A stretch of 55,744 nucleotides of DNA from an uncultured Burkholderiaceae bacterium (GCA_937871985.1 CALMPB010000315.1:1-55744); one strand, 5' to 3'; positions 1 through 10,059 are shown, numbered from the stretch's first letter. The notes: generated from the letters alone by a model not told the origin. A program made the numbers and translations.

Positions 1-2706
1 GAGAATGACGCCCTGGGCTACCGACGTGGAGGCATGAATCAGCGCATCGATGCTGGCAAGCAAGCTAGAGGCCCCGCTCGAGTCGATCATCCCGGCATTG
101 CCGCCGCCCCCGCCGATACTCTGCGCGATGATGCCGGGCGCCTGGTCTCCCGCCGTCGTGATGAAGCCATCGTTGCGCACGTTGAATGAGGCGGCCCCAC
201 CGCCAACGCCGCCGCTGCCGCCCGTTGTAACCCCGACGGACAGATCGATGGCTTTGCTGACTTCCAGTTCCGGCCCATTCTCCAGCCATGTTGCCACCTT
301 GTCGAGCAAGCCGGGCAAATCTGATGGCGAGCCGAGAATGTCGTTGAAAGAATCGGCGTCATGCGTCTGGACGATGCCGCCGTTGCCGCCCCCCGCGCCG
401 ATGCTCTGCGCCAGGATGCCGGCCGACCCCATGCCCGAAGTGGCGAGGATCGCCGTACTGGAGTTATCGACCTCGACCTGCCCGCCATTGCCGCCTTGCC
501 CGCCCTGGCCGCCGTGCCGGATGCTGAACTGCAAATTGACCAACGAGTTACCGACGGTCGGCGCCTTGAGCGGCGCCAGGACTCCCCCTCCGTTGCCGCC
601 CCCTCCGCCGATGCTTTGCGCTATCAGGCCTTTGCTTTGCTCCGCCGCCGTGCTCACGAATCCGCCATTCACAAGCGTGACCATGCCGCCATCGCCGCCG
701 CTTTGCCCCGAGCCGCCATTGCTTATCGCCAGCGCGACGGTTCCGCTTGGATTGTCCCCGGTGGGCGGCGCGATCGTAATGCTGCGGGAATTGGCCAGGC
801 CGCCATTGCCGCCTCCGCCTCCGATACTCTGAGCCAACACCCCATTGCTGTGCGCGCCAAGCGTCCAGATCATTCCCGGGCTTGTCTGGGTAAACGAGAC
901 GGAGGAGCCGGAGCCTCCGCCGCCGCCCTGCCCGCCATTGCTCAGTGTGACGTTCAGCCCTACGCCGACGCCGACTGCGGTGGCCGACCCGGCGCTGCCG
1001 CCGCCTCCGCCGATGCTCTGCAACACGACCCCCGAGGAATTTCCCGCCCAGGTGGAAATGCCGCCATCCGACGAAAACTGCAGCTCGCCGCCATTGCCTC
1101 CCGCGCCGCCATTGCCGCCGATGGCGATGGCGGCGATCACCCCGGTGGCATTCGCGTCCCCGCCAAAACCGCCTCCGCCGCCAATGCTTTGCAGGGACAC
1201 CGCCGCGCTGTTGTCGCCCAAGGTGGTGATGCCGCCGGTATTGCTCATGATGATGCGACCCCCGGTTCCTCCAGCCCCGCCGCGGCCGCCGCCAACGGCC
1301 ATGATGCCATTGCTGGTTTCCGCCAGGCCGCCCCCGCCGCCCGCACTGCTGGCGATTACGGCTGCCGCATCATTGCCCGCCGTGCTGATGGAGCCAGCGT
1401 TGGTGATGGTGATCGCCTGGTCGGCTAGGGCGCCCGGGCCGCCGTCCCCGCCATGCCCGAACGCGCCGCCGCCTCCACCCTCGCCGCCTTCTCCGCCAAG
1501 GACGTTCGCCACAATGCCTTTCGCGCCGACGGTGCCGCTCGATCCTGTCGTGATGATGCCGGTGTTGGTGATGGTAATGGCGCCCGGCGTTCCGCCCGCG
1601 CCTCCGGGATGCCCTCTGGCCCAAGTGCCGTCTCCGCCGTTGCCGCCTTGTCCGCCCTGGCTAAGGGCGAAAACGCCGATCGAGCGATTGCCCCGCGTCG
1701 TGATTGTCCCCCCGTTGACAATGCTTACCTGGCCCGCGTTGCCGCCGTCCCCGGCCCGCGTGTCGGAATAATTGTTCGTCGACGCGTTCCCGCCAAGGGA
1801 ACGGGCGATCACGCCGTATACGCCGTCTCCCTGGCTAACGACCGAGGAACTCTCCGAGGACGTAAAGGTGACAGTCGAGGCATCGCCGCCCGCCCCCGCA
1901 TTGCTGTGACCGCCGAAGTCTCCGACATGCTGGGCGGTGCCCCCGTTTCCTCCCGCCGATAGCATACCCACTCCGGCGCTGACGGGGTCCGGCCCCGGCC
2001 CGCGCGCCGTCACTGACGTCACACCCCGCAGGTTCACGGTGGCCTCGCCGGCGTTCCCGCCGCGGCCGGCGTCCCGCTCGCCGCCGAAACCATTGGGCAA
2101 GGCGCTATCGCTGCCTGTGCCGCCCAATGATTGGGCCGCAACCCCAAAGCCAATGCCGCTTACCGTCGTATCGGTCAGTGTCGCGCGCGCCAGATGGCCG
2201 TCGCCCCCGATGCCATAGCCGCCGTTCGGCCCGTTGGCGTTTGCATACAGGCCGCCGTTGCCGCCGCTCGAATAAAGATCGATTCCACGACTGGCAGAAG
2301 TAATAACGCTTTTCGACAAGCCATAATCGATATTCCGTCCGCCCGCGCCGTTGCCACCCCAGTGAGAGTAGTCCGCGTCCTTGCCATTCCCGCCGTTACC
2401 GCCGCTCACATCGATCAGAATGCCGGCCTGGCCGGATCCCGTCGCGGTGCAGATCAGATTGCTGTCGCTCTGGATGAAATCCCGCGGCCCCCATTGGCCA
2501 TCATGGCCGTTGTCCGGGTGGATACCGCCCGAACAGCAACTGCCATCCGCGCCGCGATAGCTGTAAACCAGCGGCTGGCCAGACTGGGCATACGCCGCTT
2601 GCCCGAGAATATAGAATGTCAAGATCCCGGCCAGAACGAGAAGCGCAAGCCAAGAGCGCGGGAAACCGCTGCAACCCAGTTCCAACCGTTTTTGCGTGAG
2701 TGTCAT
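1..2706 (-). CDS. Glycine-rich repeat exported protein, autotransporter-like (partial, 3' end missing)
   Basis: The frame is open for 902 codons from an ATG at 2706 to the window edge with no stop, so the C-terminus is outside. The N-terminus is a long signal peptide: basic start, hydrophobic stretch at residues 19-35, likely cleavage after AYA at residue 40. The mature part is built of irregular repeats of about 60-100 residues, each carrying a motif like ILAQSIGGGGGNGG followed by short strands rich in T, V and I. Repeats of this kind are known from the passengers of very large Proteobacterial autotransporters, where a beta-barrel closes the protein. That barrel is not visible here, so type V secretion is inferred. 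The start has no clear Shine-Dalgarno. The proline-rich open frames on the opposite strand are shadows of the GGC/GGA codons. Confidence 0.8.
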   Translation of the reverse strand, partial: MTLTQKRLELGCSGFPRSWLALLVLAGILTFYILGQAAYAQSGQPLVYSYRGADGSCCSGGIHPDNGHDGQWGPRDFIQSDSNLICTATGSGQAGILIDVSGGNGGNGKDADYSHWGGNGAGGRNIDYGLSKSVITSASRGIDLYSSGGNGGLYANANGPNGGYGIGGDGHLARATLTDTTVSGIGFGVAAQSLGGTGSDSALPNGFGGERDAGRGGNAGEATVNLRGVTSVTARGPGPDPVSAGVGMLSAGGNGGTAQHVGDFGGHSNAGAGGDASTVTFTSSESSSVVSQGDGVYGVIARSLGGNASTNNYSDTRAGDGGNAGQVSIVNGGTITTRGNRSIGVFALSQGGQGGNGGDGTWARGHPGGAGGTPGAITITNTGIITTGSSGTVGAKGIVANVLGGEGGEGGGGGAFGHGGDGGPGALADQAITITNAGSISTAGNDAAAVIASSAGGGGGLAETSNGIMAVGGGRGGAGGTGGRIIMSNTGGITTLGDNSAAVSLQSIGGGGGFGGDANATGVIAAIAIGGNGGAGGNGGELQFSSDGGISTWAGNSSGVVLQSIGGGGGSAGSATAVGVGVGLNVTLSNGGQGGGGGSGSSVSFTQTSPGMIWTLGAHSNGVLAQSIGGGGGNGGLANSRSITIAPPTGDNPSGTVALAISNGGSGQSGGDGGMVTLVNGGFVSTAAEQSKGLIAQSIGGGGGNGGGVLAPLKAPTVGNSLVNLQFSIRHGGQGGQGGNGGQVEVDNSSTAILATSGMGSAGILAQSIGAGGGNGGIVQTHDADSFNDILGSPSDLPGLLDKVATWLENGPELEVSKAIDLSVGVTTGGSGGVGGGAASFNVRNDGFITTAGDQAPGIIAQSIGGGGGNAGMIDSSGASSLLASIDALIHASTSVAQGVIL

Positions 2707-3175
2707 GGTGGCACATAGACGAGGGACTTGAAAACCGATTAAAGAAAATCGCCGCCCGCTGAGCAAGTTCAAGATGACGAATCAACAGCCCTGTCCGATG
2801 AGTGACCGTTTATCATCTCAACGCACTGTGTTCATAAAGCGCTTGTACCAAGCCGGAAATCTCGCTACACAATGCTGCGTAAAGCTCATGGAATGAAAAC
2901 GCAAGCCGTATAAAGCCCTGAGCCCTCGTCCCGCCACCGCAATGCGTCAAAGTTTTTTTACATTTTGTCATACTCGCACGGGAAAACCCTAGCCGGCCCG
3001 GCATGTACCGCCCAAACCGCTGTTACCTACACTACTCCCATTAGCTGCTCGTCCTGCAAATCCATTGGCGCCACGCGCGCATGATGGAACAGGGTATGCC
3101 TATCGGGCCTGGTTTGCGCGCTTGCCGCGCTGCCGGCGGCCGTTGAGTTGATTGCCGTGGATGTATGTTGCTGTC
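2707..3175. other. Divergent intergenic region
   Basis: This stretch of about 470 bases separates the leftward glycine-rich gene from the rightward molybdoenzyme gene and must hold both promoters. An AT-rich island near 2950-2975 (a T run followed by ACATTTTGTCATACT) is the most promoter-like part, but I cannot place convincing -35/-10 pairs. Short open frames here have no recognisable product. Confidence 0.5.
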
Positions 3176-6100
3176 ATGACTGTTGAAGAAAAAATAGGTT
3201 TTTGCACACTGTGCCGCTCCCGCTGCGGGTCGATCAACACGGTCGAGGACGACCGCTTGATCAGCGTCCGGCCCGCCACCGGCCACCCCACGGGCAAGGC
3301 CATGTGCACCAAAGGCAAGGCAGCTCCCGAACTGGTGCATAATCCGCGCCGTATTCTGCACCCCATGCGCCGCAGCAACCCCAAGACCCAGGCCGACCCC
3401 GGCTGGCAACGCATTTCCTGGGACGAGGCGCTGAGCGAAGTGGCCCGGCGGCTGGACGACGCGCGCCGCGAGCACGGCGCCGAATCTGTGGCTTTCGGCG
3501 TCACGACGCCCAGCGGCACGCCCCTGTGCGACAGCATCGAATGGATCCAGCGCTTCATCCGCCTGTTCGGCAGCCCCAACAGTTGCTACGCCATCGAAGT
3601 GTGCAATTGGCACAAAGACTTCGCCCACATGTTCACGTTCGGCTGCGCCATACCCACCGCCGACTATGCGCACAGCGACCTCATCATGCTATGGGGGCAT
3701 AACCCGGCCAACGTCTGGCTCTCCCAGGCGGCGGCGATCAGCCAGGGGCGCTCGCACGGCGCAAAGATGATCGTGATAGACCCCCGCTGCACCGCGCTGG
3801 CGGGACAAGCCGACCACTGGCTGCGGGTGCGGCCGGGAACCGATGCCGCCCTGGCCCTGGGCCTGGCGCACCTCATCCTGAAGGAGCAGGGCTACGACAA
3901 GGATTTCGTGCGCGGCTGGACGAATGCGCCCCTGCTGGTCCGGGACGACACCGGCCTTTTTTTGCGTGAAAATGACATCGACGCCGGCGCCGCCGGCAAT
4001 CGCCCCCTTGCCTGGGATATCGAACGCCATTGCGCCGTTCCGTACGACGCCAAGGTGGATCAGACCCAGGCTGGCGCCGGCTTTGCCATGATGGGCCACT
4101 ACGTCGTCAATGGCGTTGCCTGCCAGCCCGCGTTCCAGCATTTCTCGCAAGCCTGCGAACCCTATACGCCGGAGCTTACCGCGGCCATTACCTGGGTGCC
4201 TGAAGCCGACATCCGCGCCGCTGCGCGCACCATCATGGAATCCTCGCGCATCGCCTACCATGCCTGGACGGGAGTGGGCCAGCACACCAACGCTACGCAA
4301 ACCGAGCGCGCCATCGCCACCCTGTACGCCCTGACCGGAAGCTTCGACAAAGAAGGCGGCAACGTGCTCTGGAACCGTCAGCCGGTGAACAGCGTGAACG
4401 CGCTGGGCCTTCTGCCCGAAGCGCAGCGCGCCAAAGCCCTGGGTCTGGACCGCAGGCCGCTGGGACCGCCGGCCCAGGGCTGGATCACGCCGCACGATCT
4501 CTATACCGCCATCATCGATGGCAATCCCTATCCCGTCAAAGCCTTCATGGGCTTCGGCAGCAATCCGCTGATGGCCCACGGCGACGTCGAACGGGCCAGG
4601 CAGGCTTTCGAGCAATTGGAATTCCACGTCCATTGCGATCTGTTCGAAACGCCGACCACCCAATATGCGGACATTCTGCTGCCCATCAATACGCCCTGGG
4701 AACGCGAAGGCCTGCGGGTGGGATTCGAAATCAGCGGGGACGCCGAGGAACTGGTGCAGTTGCGCCAGCGCATGGTCTCGCCGCGCGGCGAATCCCGCTC
4801 GGACAACGACGTGGTCTTCGAGCTGGCGACCCGGCTGGGAATGGGAAAGGATTTTTTCAACGGCGATCTCGAAGCAGGCTGGAACCACATTCTGGCGCCG
4901 CTGGACATCGATATTGCAACGCTGCGCCGCCACCCCGAGGGCGTGCGCCGCCCTTTGCCGCAGTCCTTCCAGAAATACGCCGAGCAGACCGGTCATGGCG
5001 TACGCGGCTTCGCCACCGAAACCGGCCGCGTGGAGCTGTACTCGGAAAAGCTGCTGCGCCACGGCTATCCCGCTGTGCCAAGGTTTGATGAACCGGCCGA
5101 CCATCCCAGCAGCCATTCCGACTTCCCTTATGTGCTGAGCTCGGCCAAAAGCGGGTATTACTGCCATAGCCAGCACCGCAGCCTGGTCTCGTTGCGCAAA
5201 CGCGCACCCTACCCGCAAATCGAAATACATTCGCAACTGGCCGGCAAGCACACTATTCAGGACGGCGACTGGTGCATCGCCACCACGCGAACGGGTCAGG
5301 CCCGGTTCAAGGCCAAGATCAACGACTCGCTGGATCCCCGGGTGCTGGTGGCCGAATACGGCTGGTGGCAGGCCTGCGACGACCTGGGCCAGCCCAGTTA
5401 CGAAATCTCGGGCCGCGGCGGCAGCAATTTCAATGCCTTGGTCGGTTCGGATCATGCCGACCCCGTCAGCGGCGCCGCGCCGCACCGCTCCCAGATGTGC
5501 TCGATTGCGCTGGATCCTGCCATCGACCCGCACCGCCGGCGCTGGACGGGTTACCGGCCGTTTCGCGTCGCAGCCCTGCAGCGCGAGCCCGGCGACGTCA
5601 CGCGCGTAACCCTGGAAGCGCTCGACACCGGCTTGCTGCCCGACTATCAAGCGGGCCAGTACATGTCGATCCGCTTCTCCAGCGTGCCGGGCCACGGTGA
5701 AGTCACGCGCACATATTCGCTGACGGGCGCAGCCGAACAAGCAAACCGCAACACCTACCAGATTGCCGTAAAGCGGGTGCGCGACGGCATCCTGTCCAAC
5801 CATATCGCGGACAACCTGCGTTGCGGCGACATCGTGCGGATGCAGGCTCCGGGCGGCACTTTCGTCATACCGACCCGCATCGCGCTGCCGGTCGTGCTGG
5901 TTGCGGGAGGCATAGGCATCACGCCCTTCATCAGTTACCTGGAATCGCTGCCGTCGGCGGTCAACCCGCCGGAAGTCGTACTGCATTATGCCAACCTCAA
6001 CAGCAGTACCCACGCATTCAAGAAGCGCCTGGAAGAACTCGCCGCCCAACTGCCCTGCCTGACCCTGATCAACTACTACGAATCGCCTCTCGCCGAGGAT

Positions 6101-6565
6101 CGCGTGGGCGCCGACTACCAAAGCCTGGGCCGGATCTCGTCATGCTCCATACAGGAACACTACGTCGAGCGCCGGGCGCGCTTCTATATGTGCGGGCCGG
6201 GCCCGATGATGTCGGCCGTCACCGACGCCCTGATCGCTCGCGGCGTGCCCAAGTTCGACATTTTCAAGGAAGAGTTTCGCGCGCCCGCCGCGCCCATGCC
6301 CGGCGGCGCCCAGAAATTCAACGTGCATTTCGCGCGCTCGCAATGCAAGGCAACCTGGAGCCCCACCGACGGCAGCCTGCTTGCTTTCGGCGAAGCGCTG
6401 GGCATCTCCATGCCCAGCGGCTGCCGGGTCGGGCAATGCGAAAGCTGTGTGCTGGACATCCTGTCGGGGCAAGTGCGCCACCTGTCGCCCATGGCCGACG
6501 CCACCGAGGACAAATGCTTCACCTGCCGTGCCATCCCCGGCTCCGACCTGGTTCTCGACGTATAG
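3176..6565 (+). CDS. Molybdopterin oxidoreductase fused to flavin/[2Fe-2S] reductase
   Basis: About 1129 residues combining two enzymes. The N-terminal 770 or so residues are a bis-molybdopterin oxidoreductase of the formate dehydrogenase/assimilatory nitrate reductase superfamily. The proximal [4Fe-4S] motif is C10-x2-C13-x3-C17-x26-C44, and a cysteine in an EVCNWHKDF context lies where the family's molybdenum-ligating residue is expected. The C-terminal third resembles phthalate-dioxygenase-type reductases: FAD motif RTYSLTG, NAD motif GGIGITPF, then a plant-type [2Fe-2S] domain with C-x4-C-x2-C and a last Cys near the end. The chain could therefore move electrons between NAD(P)H and the Mo centre by itself. 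There is no Tat signal, so it is probably cytoplasmic. No cofactor or subunit gene is adjacent and the substrate is unknown. ATG 3176 is chosen because homology begins there; in-frame TTG 3152 and ATG 3161 are alternatives, and none has a strong Shine-Dalgarno. Confidence 0.85.
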   Translation: MTVEEKIGFCTLCRSRCGSINTVEDDRLISVRPATGHPTGKAMCTKGKAAPELVHNPRRILHPMRRSNPKTQADPGWQRISWDEALSEVARRLDDARREHGAESVAFGVTTPSGTPLCDSIEWIQRFIRLFGSPNSCYAIEVCNWHKDFAHMFTFGCAIPTADYAHSDLIMLWGHNPANVWLSQAAAISQGRSHGAKMIVIDPRCTALAGQADHWLRVRPGTDAALALGLAHLILKEQGYDKDFVRGWTNAPLLVRDDTGLFLRENDIDAGAAGNRPLAWDIERHCAVPYDAKVDQTQAGAGFAMMGHYVVNGVACQPAFQHFSQACEPYTPELTAAITWVPEADIRAAARTIMESSRIAYHAWTGVGQHTNATQTERAIATLYALTGSFDKEGGNVLWNRQPVNSVNALGLLPEAQRAKALGLDRRPLGPPAQGWITPHDLYTAIIDGNPYPVKAFMGFGSNPLMAHGDVERARQAFEQLEFHVHCDLFETPTTQYADILLPINTPWEREGLRVGFEISGDAEELVQLRQRMVSPRGESRSDNDVVFELATRLGMGKDFFNGDLEAGWNHILAPLDIDIATLRRHPEGVRRPLPQSFQKYAEQTGHGVRGFATETGRVELYSEKLLRHGYPAVPRFDEPADHPSSHSDFPYVLSSAKSGYYCHSQHRSLVSLRKRAPYPQIEIHSQLAGKHTIQDGDWCIATTRTGQARFKAKINDSLDPRVLVAEYGWWQACDDLGQPSYEISGRGGSNFNALVGSDHADPVSGAAPHRSQMCSIALDPAIDPHRRRWTGYRPFRVAALQREPGDVTRVTLEALDTGLLPDYQAGQYMSIRFSSVPGHGEVTRTYSLTGAAEQANRNTYQIAVKRVRDGILSNHIADNLRCGDIVRMQAPGGTFVIPTRIALPVVLVAGGIGITPFISYLESLPSAVNPPEVVLHYANLNSSTHAFKKRLEELAAQLPCLTLINYYESPLAEDRVGADYQSLGRISSCSIQEHYVERRARFYMCGPGPMMSAVTDALIARGVPKFDIFKEEFRAPAAPMPGGAQKFNVHFARSQCKATWSPTDGSLLAFGEALGISMPSGCRVGQCESCVLDILSGQVRHLSPMADATEDKCFTCRAIPGSDLVLDV

Positions 6566-6695
6566 ATCGGAAAAGCCAAACACAGCAACCTGAGGCATTC
6601 AGACGCTGCGTAGAACCATGACCCCTCATGCCTTACCCGAAAGCCGGGCGATTGCATGCGACTGACTCGAGTATTCCCTGAACTCCTGACATATC

Positions 6696-6726
6696 TTGAC
6701 AATTGCTGCTGCGGGACATGTGATAC
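6696..6726 (+). promoter_or_regulatory. Putative sigma-70 promoter of the autotransporter gene
   Basis: A perfect TTGACA at 6696-6701 is followed after 17-19 bases by TGTGATAC, which offers overlapping -10 candidates (TGTGAT or TGATAC). It lies about 90-120 bases upstream of the autotransporter start, in an AT-rich segment after the molybdoenzyme gene. The -35 is strong and the -10 only moderate. Confidence 0.4.
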
Positions 6727-6815
6727 AAAGAATTATTTTTTATAACATTCGTTATTGTTTATTACATGGCGAGTAGCCTGCATCAGGCTTTGGCCAGCGG
6801 CCAGGGGAAGAAAAA

Positions 6816-9800
6816 ATGCAATTGAAAAGGCATCCCGGGAGTTTGTCCAATCATCGCGCCGTTGCCACGCAATTGTCGCCGAGCATTGTCATCGTCCGGC
6901 TTCTGACGTTCGGAGTCATGCTTTCCGCGGGGCAATCGGCGCTTGCCGGAAATTGCACCACAGGCTCCACATCTGTTTGCTCGGGGCCCGCGTCCAGCAG
7001 CGATACCACACAGAGCATCAGTAACGGCGGCCCGATTTCCGTAACCACACAACCAGGCTTCGGACTGTCGGTAACGGGGGCGACGGACGGCATAAGCATA
7101 TCCGGTCAGGACGGAGTGTCGTTCATCGACAACAACCATTCCACCATCAGCGCGGGCGGCATGTTCGGCATCTATGCCAGCAATGACATCAGTGGTGATC
7201 TCAGTATTACTTCGACGGGCTCGGTAAGTTCGGCCACAGGCTTGGGTGACGGCATCCGCGGCGACAGCTACGGCGCAAACATGCTGATCAACGCTCATGA
7301 TACGCAGGGCGAAAATAACGGCATCCTCGCAAACGCCTACGGAACCGGCTCGGTTCACGTAGTTTCGACCGGGACAGCCATAGGCGGCGTCACATCCGGG
7401 ATTTACGTATATATGGCTTCCGGCACCGACATCACGATCGATGCCGCGGACACCCGTAGCGCGGATGGGGCCGGCATTGTCGTGAATAATTACGGTACCG
7501 GCGCCATTCGCATCAACTCCATCGGAACGGCGAATGGCGGGTCGGGAGGTATTCTCGCCTTCAACAATTCGGGTACGAGCACGACGATCAATGCCGTGGA
7601 TACAAGCGGTGCATTTGGCATCGGGGTTACCAGCAATGGCGGGCCCATTACGGTCACGTCGACGGGCACGGCAACTGGCACGAGTTCGTCAGGTATTTCG
7701 GTTGCCAGCTTCGGAGCAGGCGATGTCTCGATCTCTGCGAAAGACACTCATGGCGGCCTCTACGGAATCTACTATCTGGGCACCGACGTCGGGAATGTCC
7801 ACATCAGCAGCAACGGCACCGCGGCAGGTGGGGCCCTGGACGGCATCTATGCCGAAACCGGCAGTCTTGGATCCGCCCTGAACATCACGGCCAATGATGT
7901 CCAGGGCGGGCGCAATGGCGTGTATATCGTGAACGGCAGCGCCGCAGGCACGGCCGGCAACACGGCAACCCTTGACGTAGCAGGCCATGTTCTCGGTGGT
8001 TCGGGCTACGGCATCGCAACCGAGTCCAATGCGGGGGTTCTGACCAACATCAACGTCGGGGCAGGCGCCGTCGTCGAGTCGGCATCCGGGAATGCCATTT
8101 CCAATAATGACGGCGACAGCCACGTTCAAATCAATCCAGGTGCTGTCGTCAACGGTGCAATCAGCCTGGGATTGGGCAACGATACTCTCGACCTTCCGGC
8201 TGGCTTGTCGGGCATCACGGTTCTCGACGGCGGTGGCGGCGGGGTCGACACCCTCAATGTGTCCAACGCTGCAGATGCGATCCACGTTGGAAGCGATATC
8301 CGGAACTGGAGCGCAATCAATATCGGCAATAGCAGCCTCACCCTGACCGGAGGCAGTCTGGGCGTCGGAAGCCCAGGCGATTTGACGACTGGCGTGTTCC
8401 TGCGCAATGGCTCGACCCTCGGCGTCCGGCAGGACGACTTCGTGTTGAACGGCAACCTGTCGCTCGACTCCGGCACGACCTTCCTGGCGTCGGCCAGCGG
8501 TACAGGAACCAACACCATCAGCGGCACCGTCACGAATGCCGGCTACATCTCGTTGGCCGGCCAAGGCGCCGGAGACTTACTGACCATTGGATCCGATTAC
8601 GTGGGGAAAGGCGGCGTCATCGCCATTGACACCGCGCTTGGCAATGACGCATCCGCAACTGATAAGGTCGCCATAAACGCAAATACCGCCGGCACTTCGG
8701 TCGTGAAGGTGACAAATGCCGGAGGAAAAGGCGCAGCCACCACCGAAGGAATAGAGGTCATCTCTGTGGGTGGCGCTTCAAACGGCCTCTTTTCCCTGTC
8801 TGGCGACTACCAGTTCAACGGCAGGCCGGCGGTCGTGGGGGGAGCCTATGCCTACCAGCTCTACAAGGGCAACAGGTCGGGCACCGAGACGAATAATTGG
8901 TATCTGCGATCCGAACTGCAGGATCCGTCCGTCGGTATGACGAATTCAACGACATCACAACCGCTATATCAACCCGGTGTTCCCTCCTACGAGGCCTACC
9001 CGCAAGCGCTGCTTGCCCTGAATGGCGTATCCACGCTGCAGCAGCGCGTCGGCAACCGCTTCTGGTCCCGCGCGGGCAGAAATGAAGCTACCGGCAGCAG
9101 TACCAGCGCGGCCAAATCGTCCCAAGGCGCACCAGGCAATGCAGACACCTACACGGACGGCAATGGCGTGTGGGGACGCATGGAAACAGGAAATAGCCGC
9201 AACGTCCCCCACGCCTCGACCTCCGGCACCGATTTCAGCCAGAATTTCCTGAAGGTGCAAGTCGGTGCAGACGCTCTTCTGGCCAAACGCAAGAGCGGCA
9301 CCTTGATCGCCGGAGGGTACTTCCAGTACGTGCATGGCAACACCACAACCCGGTCCATTTACGGCGACGGCGATATTTCTACCGATGGCTATGGCCTGGG
9401 CGGCACCCTGACATGGTATGGCAACAATGGCTACTACATCGACGGCCAAGCCCAAATCATCCGGTTCAATTCCGACCTGAGTTCCCGCCTGGCCAGCCGC
9501 AGCCTGGCCAAGAGCAACCAGGCGACCGGCTACGCATTGTCAGTGGAAAGCGGCAAGCGTATTCCGATCAGCCAGCAATGGTCGCTCACCCCTCAAGCGC
9601 AATTGAGCTATTCAGGCGTCGATTTCGACAGTTTCAACGATCCCTTCAATGCAAAGGTAAGTTCGAATAAAGGTGCAAGCCTGCAGGGCCGCCTGGGCAT
9701 TACGCTGGATCACGAAGCTCGGGGCGGCAAGGACTCGACCAGCCGCACGCATATATACGGGATAGCCAACCTGTATTACGAATTCCTCGACGGTACCCAA

Positions 9801-9992
9801 GTCAATGTTTCGGGGAAAAATTTCGGCTCGAAGACGGATCGCCTGTGGGGAGGCCTGGGCGCAGGCGTCTCGTACAACTGGGGCAAGGACAAGTATTCGC
9901 TCTATGCCGAAGGTCTCGTCAACACCAGCCTCGAGAAGGTCGGCAGCAGCCGTTCGCTGCAAGGCAATATCGGATTCCGCATGCGATGGTGA
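6816..9992 (+). CDS. Autotransporter with beta-helix passenger and C-terminal barrel
   Basis: A complete 1058-residue type V secreted protein. The ATG is preceded by AGGGGA. A long signal peptide ends near residue 44 (SALA/GN). From about residue 125 to 410 the passenger holds five or six diverged repeats of about 40-45 residues, each with ITSTGTAxGG, GIxV and INAxDTxG elements, as expected for rungs of a parallel beta-helix. From about residue 785 the sequence switches to aromatic-rich amphipathic strands of a pertactin-like barrel and ends in FRMRW, the terminal aromatic signature used for outer-membrane insertion. No protease triad or RGD was seen, so it is more likely an adhesin or surface fibre than an enzyme. 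It has its own promoter and terminator and looks monocistronic. Confidence 0.9.
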   Translation: MQLKRHPGSLSNHRAVATQLSPSIVIVRLLTFGVMLSAGQSALAGNCTTGSTSVCSGPASSSDTTQSISNGGPISVTTQPGFGLSVTGATDGISISGQDGVSFIDNNHSTISAGGMFGIYASNDISGDLSITSTGSVSSATGLGDGIRGDSYGANMLINAHDTQGENNGILANAYGTGSVHVVSTGTAIGGVTSGIYVYMASGTDITIDAADTRSADGAGIVVNNYGTGAIRINSIGTANGGSGGILAFNNSGTSTTINAVDTSGAFGIGVTSNGGPITVTSTGTATGTSSSGISVASFGAGDVSISAKDTHGGLYGIYYLGTDVGNVHISSNGTAAGGALDGIYAETGSLGSALNITANDVQGGRNGVYIVNGSAAGTAGNTATLDVAGHVLGGSGYGIATESNAGVLTNINVGAGAVVESASGNAISNNDGDSHVQINPGAVVNGAISLGLGNDTLDLPAGLSGITVLDGGGGGVDTLNVSNAADAIHVGSDIRNWSAINIGNSSLTLTGGSLGVGSPGDLTTGVFLRNGSTLGVRQDDFVLNGNLSLDSGTTFLASASGTGTNTISGTVTNAGYISLAGQGAGDLLTIGSDYVGKGGVIAIDTALGNDASATDKVAINANTAGTSVVKVTNAGGKGAATTEGIEVISVGGASNGLFSLSGDYQFNGRPAVVGGAYAYQLYKGNRSGTETNNWYLRSELQDPSVGMTNSTTSQPLYQPGVPSYEAYPQALLALNGVSTLQQRVGNRFWSRAGRNEATGSSTSAAKSSQGAPGNADTYTDGNGVWGRMETGNSRNVPHASTSGTDFSQNFLKVQVGADALLAKRKSGTLIAGGYFQYVHGNTTTRSIYGDGDISTDGYGLGGTLTWYGNNGYYIDGQAQIIRFNSDLSSRLASRSLAKSNQATGYALSVESGKRIPISQQWSLTPQAQLSYSGVDFDSFNDPFNAKVSSNKGASLQGRLGITLDHEARGGKDSTSRTHIYGIANLYYEFLDGTQVNVSGKNFGSKTDRLWGGLGAGVSYNWGKDKYSLYAEGLVNTSLEKVGSSRSLQGNIGFRMRW

Positions 9993-10017
9993 CGTTCCAA
10001 GGCGCCGCCGGAAAAAG

Positions 10018-10047
10018 AAAAAAGCCAATGATCTCATTGGCTTTTTT
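10018..10047 (+). terminator. Rho-independent terminator after the autotransporter gene
   Basis: AAAAAAGCCAATGA pairs with TCATTGGCTTTTTT across a tiny loop and ends in a T run. The A run on the other side would let it work in both directions, also ending the leftward tRNA transcript. Confidence 0.85.
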
Positions 10048-10059
10048 CTAGGCATTCTT

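Noticed and set aside
1081..1700. GCC/GCG repeats considered as a CRISPR or tandem DNA repeat
   Set aside because: The periodicity is codon-level from Gly-Gly repeats; there are no constant-length direct repeats with unique spacers.
50..1771. Proline-rich plus-strand frames with PPLPPPPP runs
   Set aside because: These are the antisense of the glycine-rich repeats. The minus frame is open for 902 codons and has a signal peptide.
3689..6121. An 810-codon minus-strand frame opposite the molybdoenzyme
   Set aside because: Shadow of a clear gene; the codon pattern and composition (A, G, R, V, Q-rich) are those of an antisense frame.
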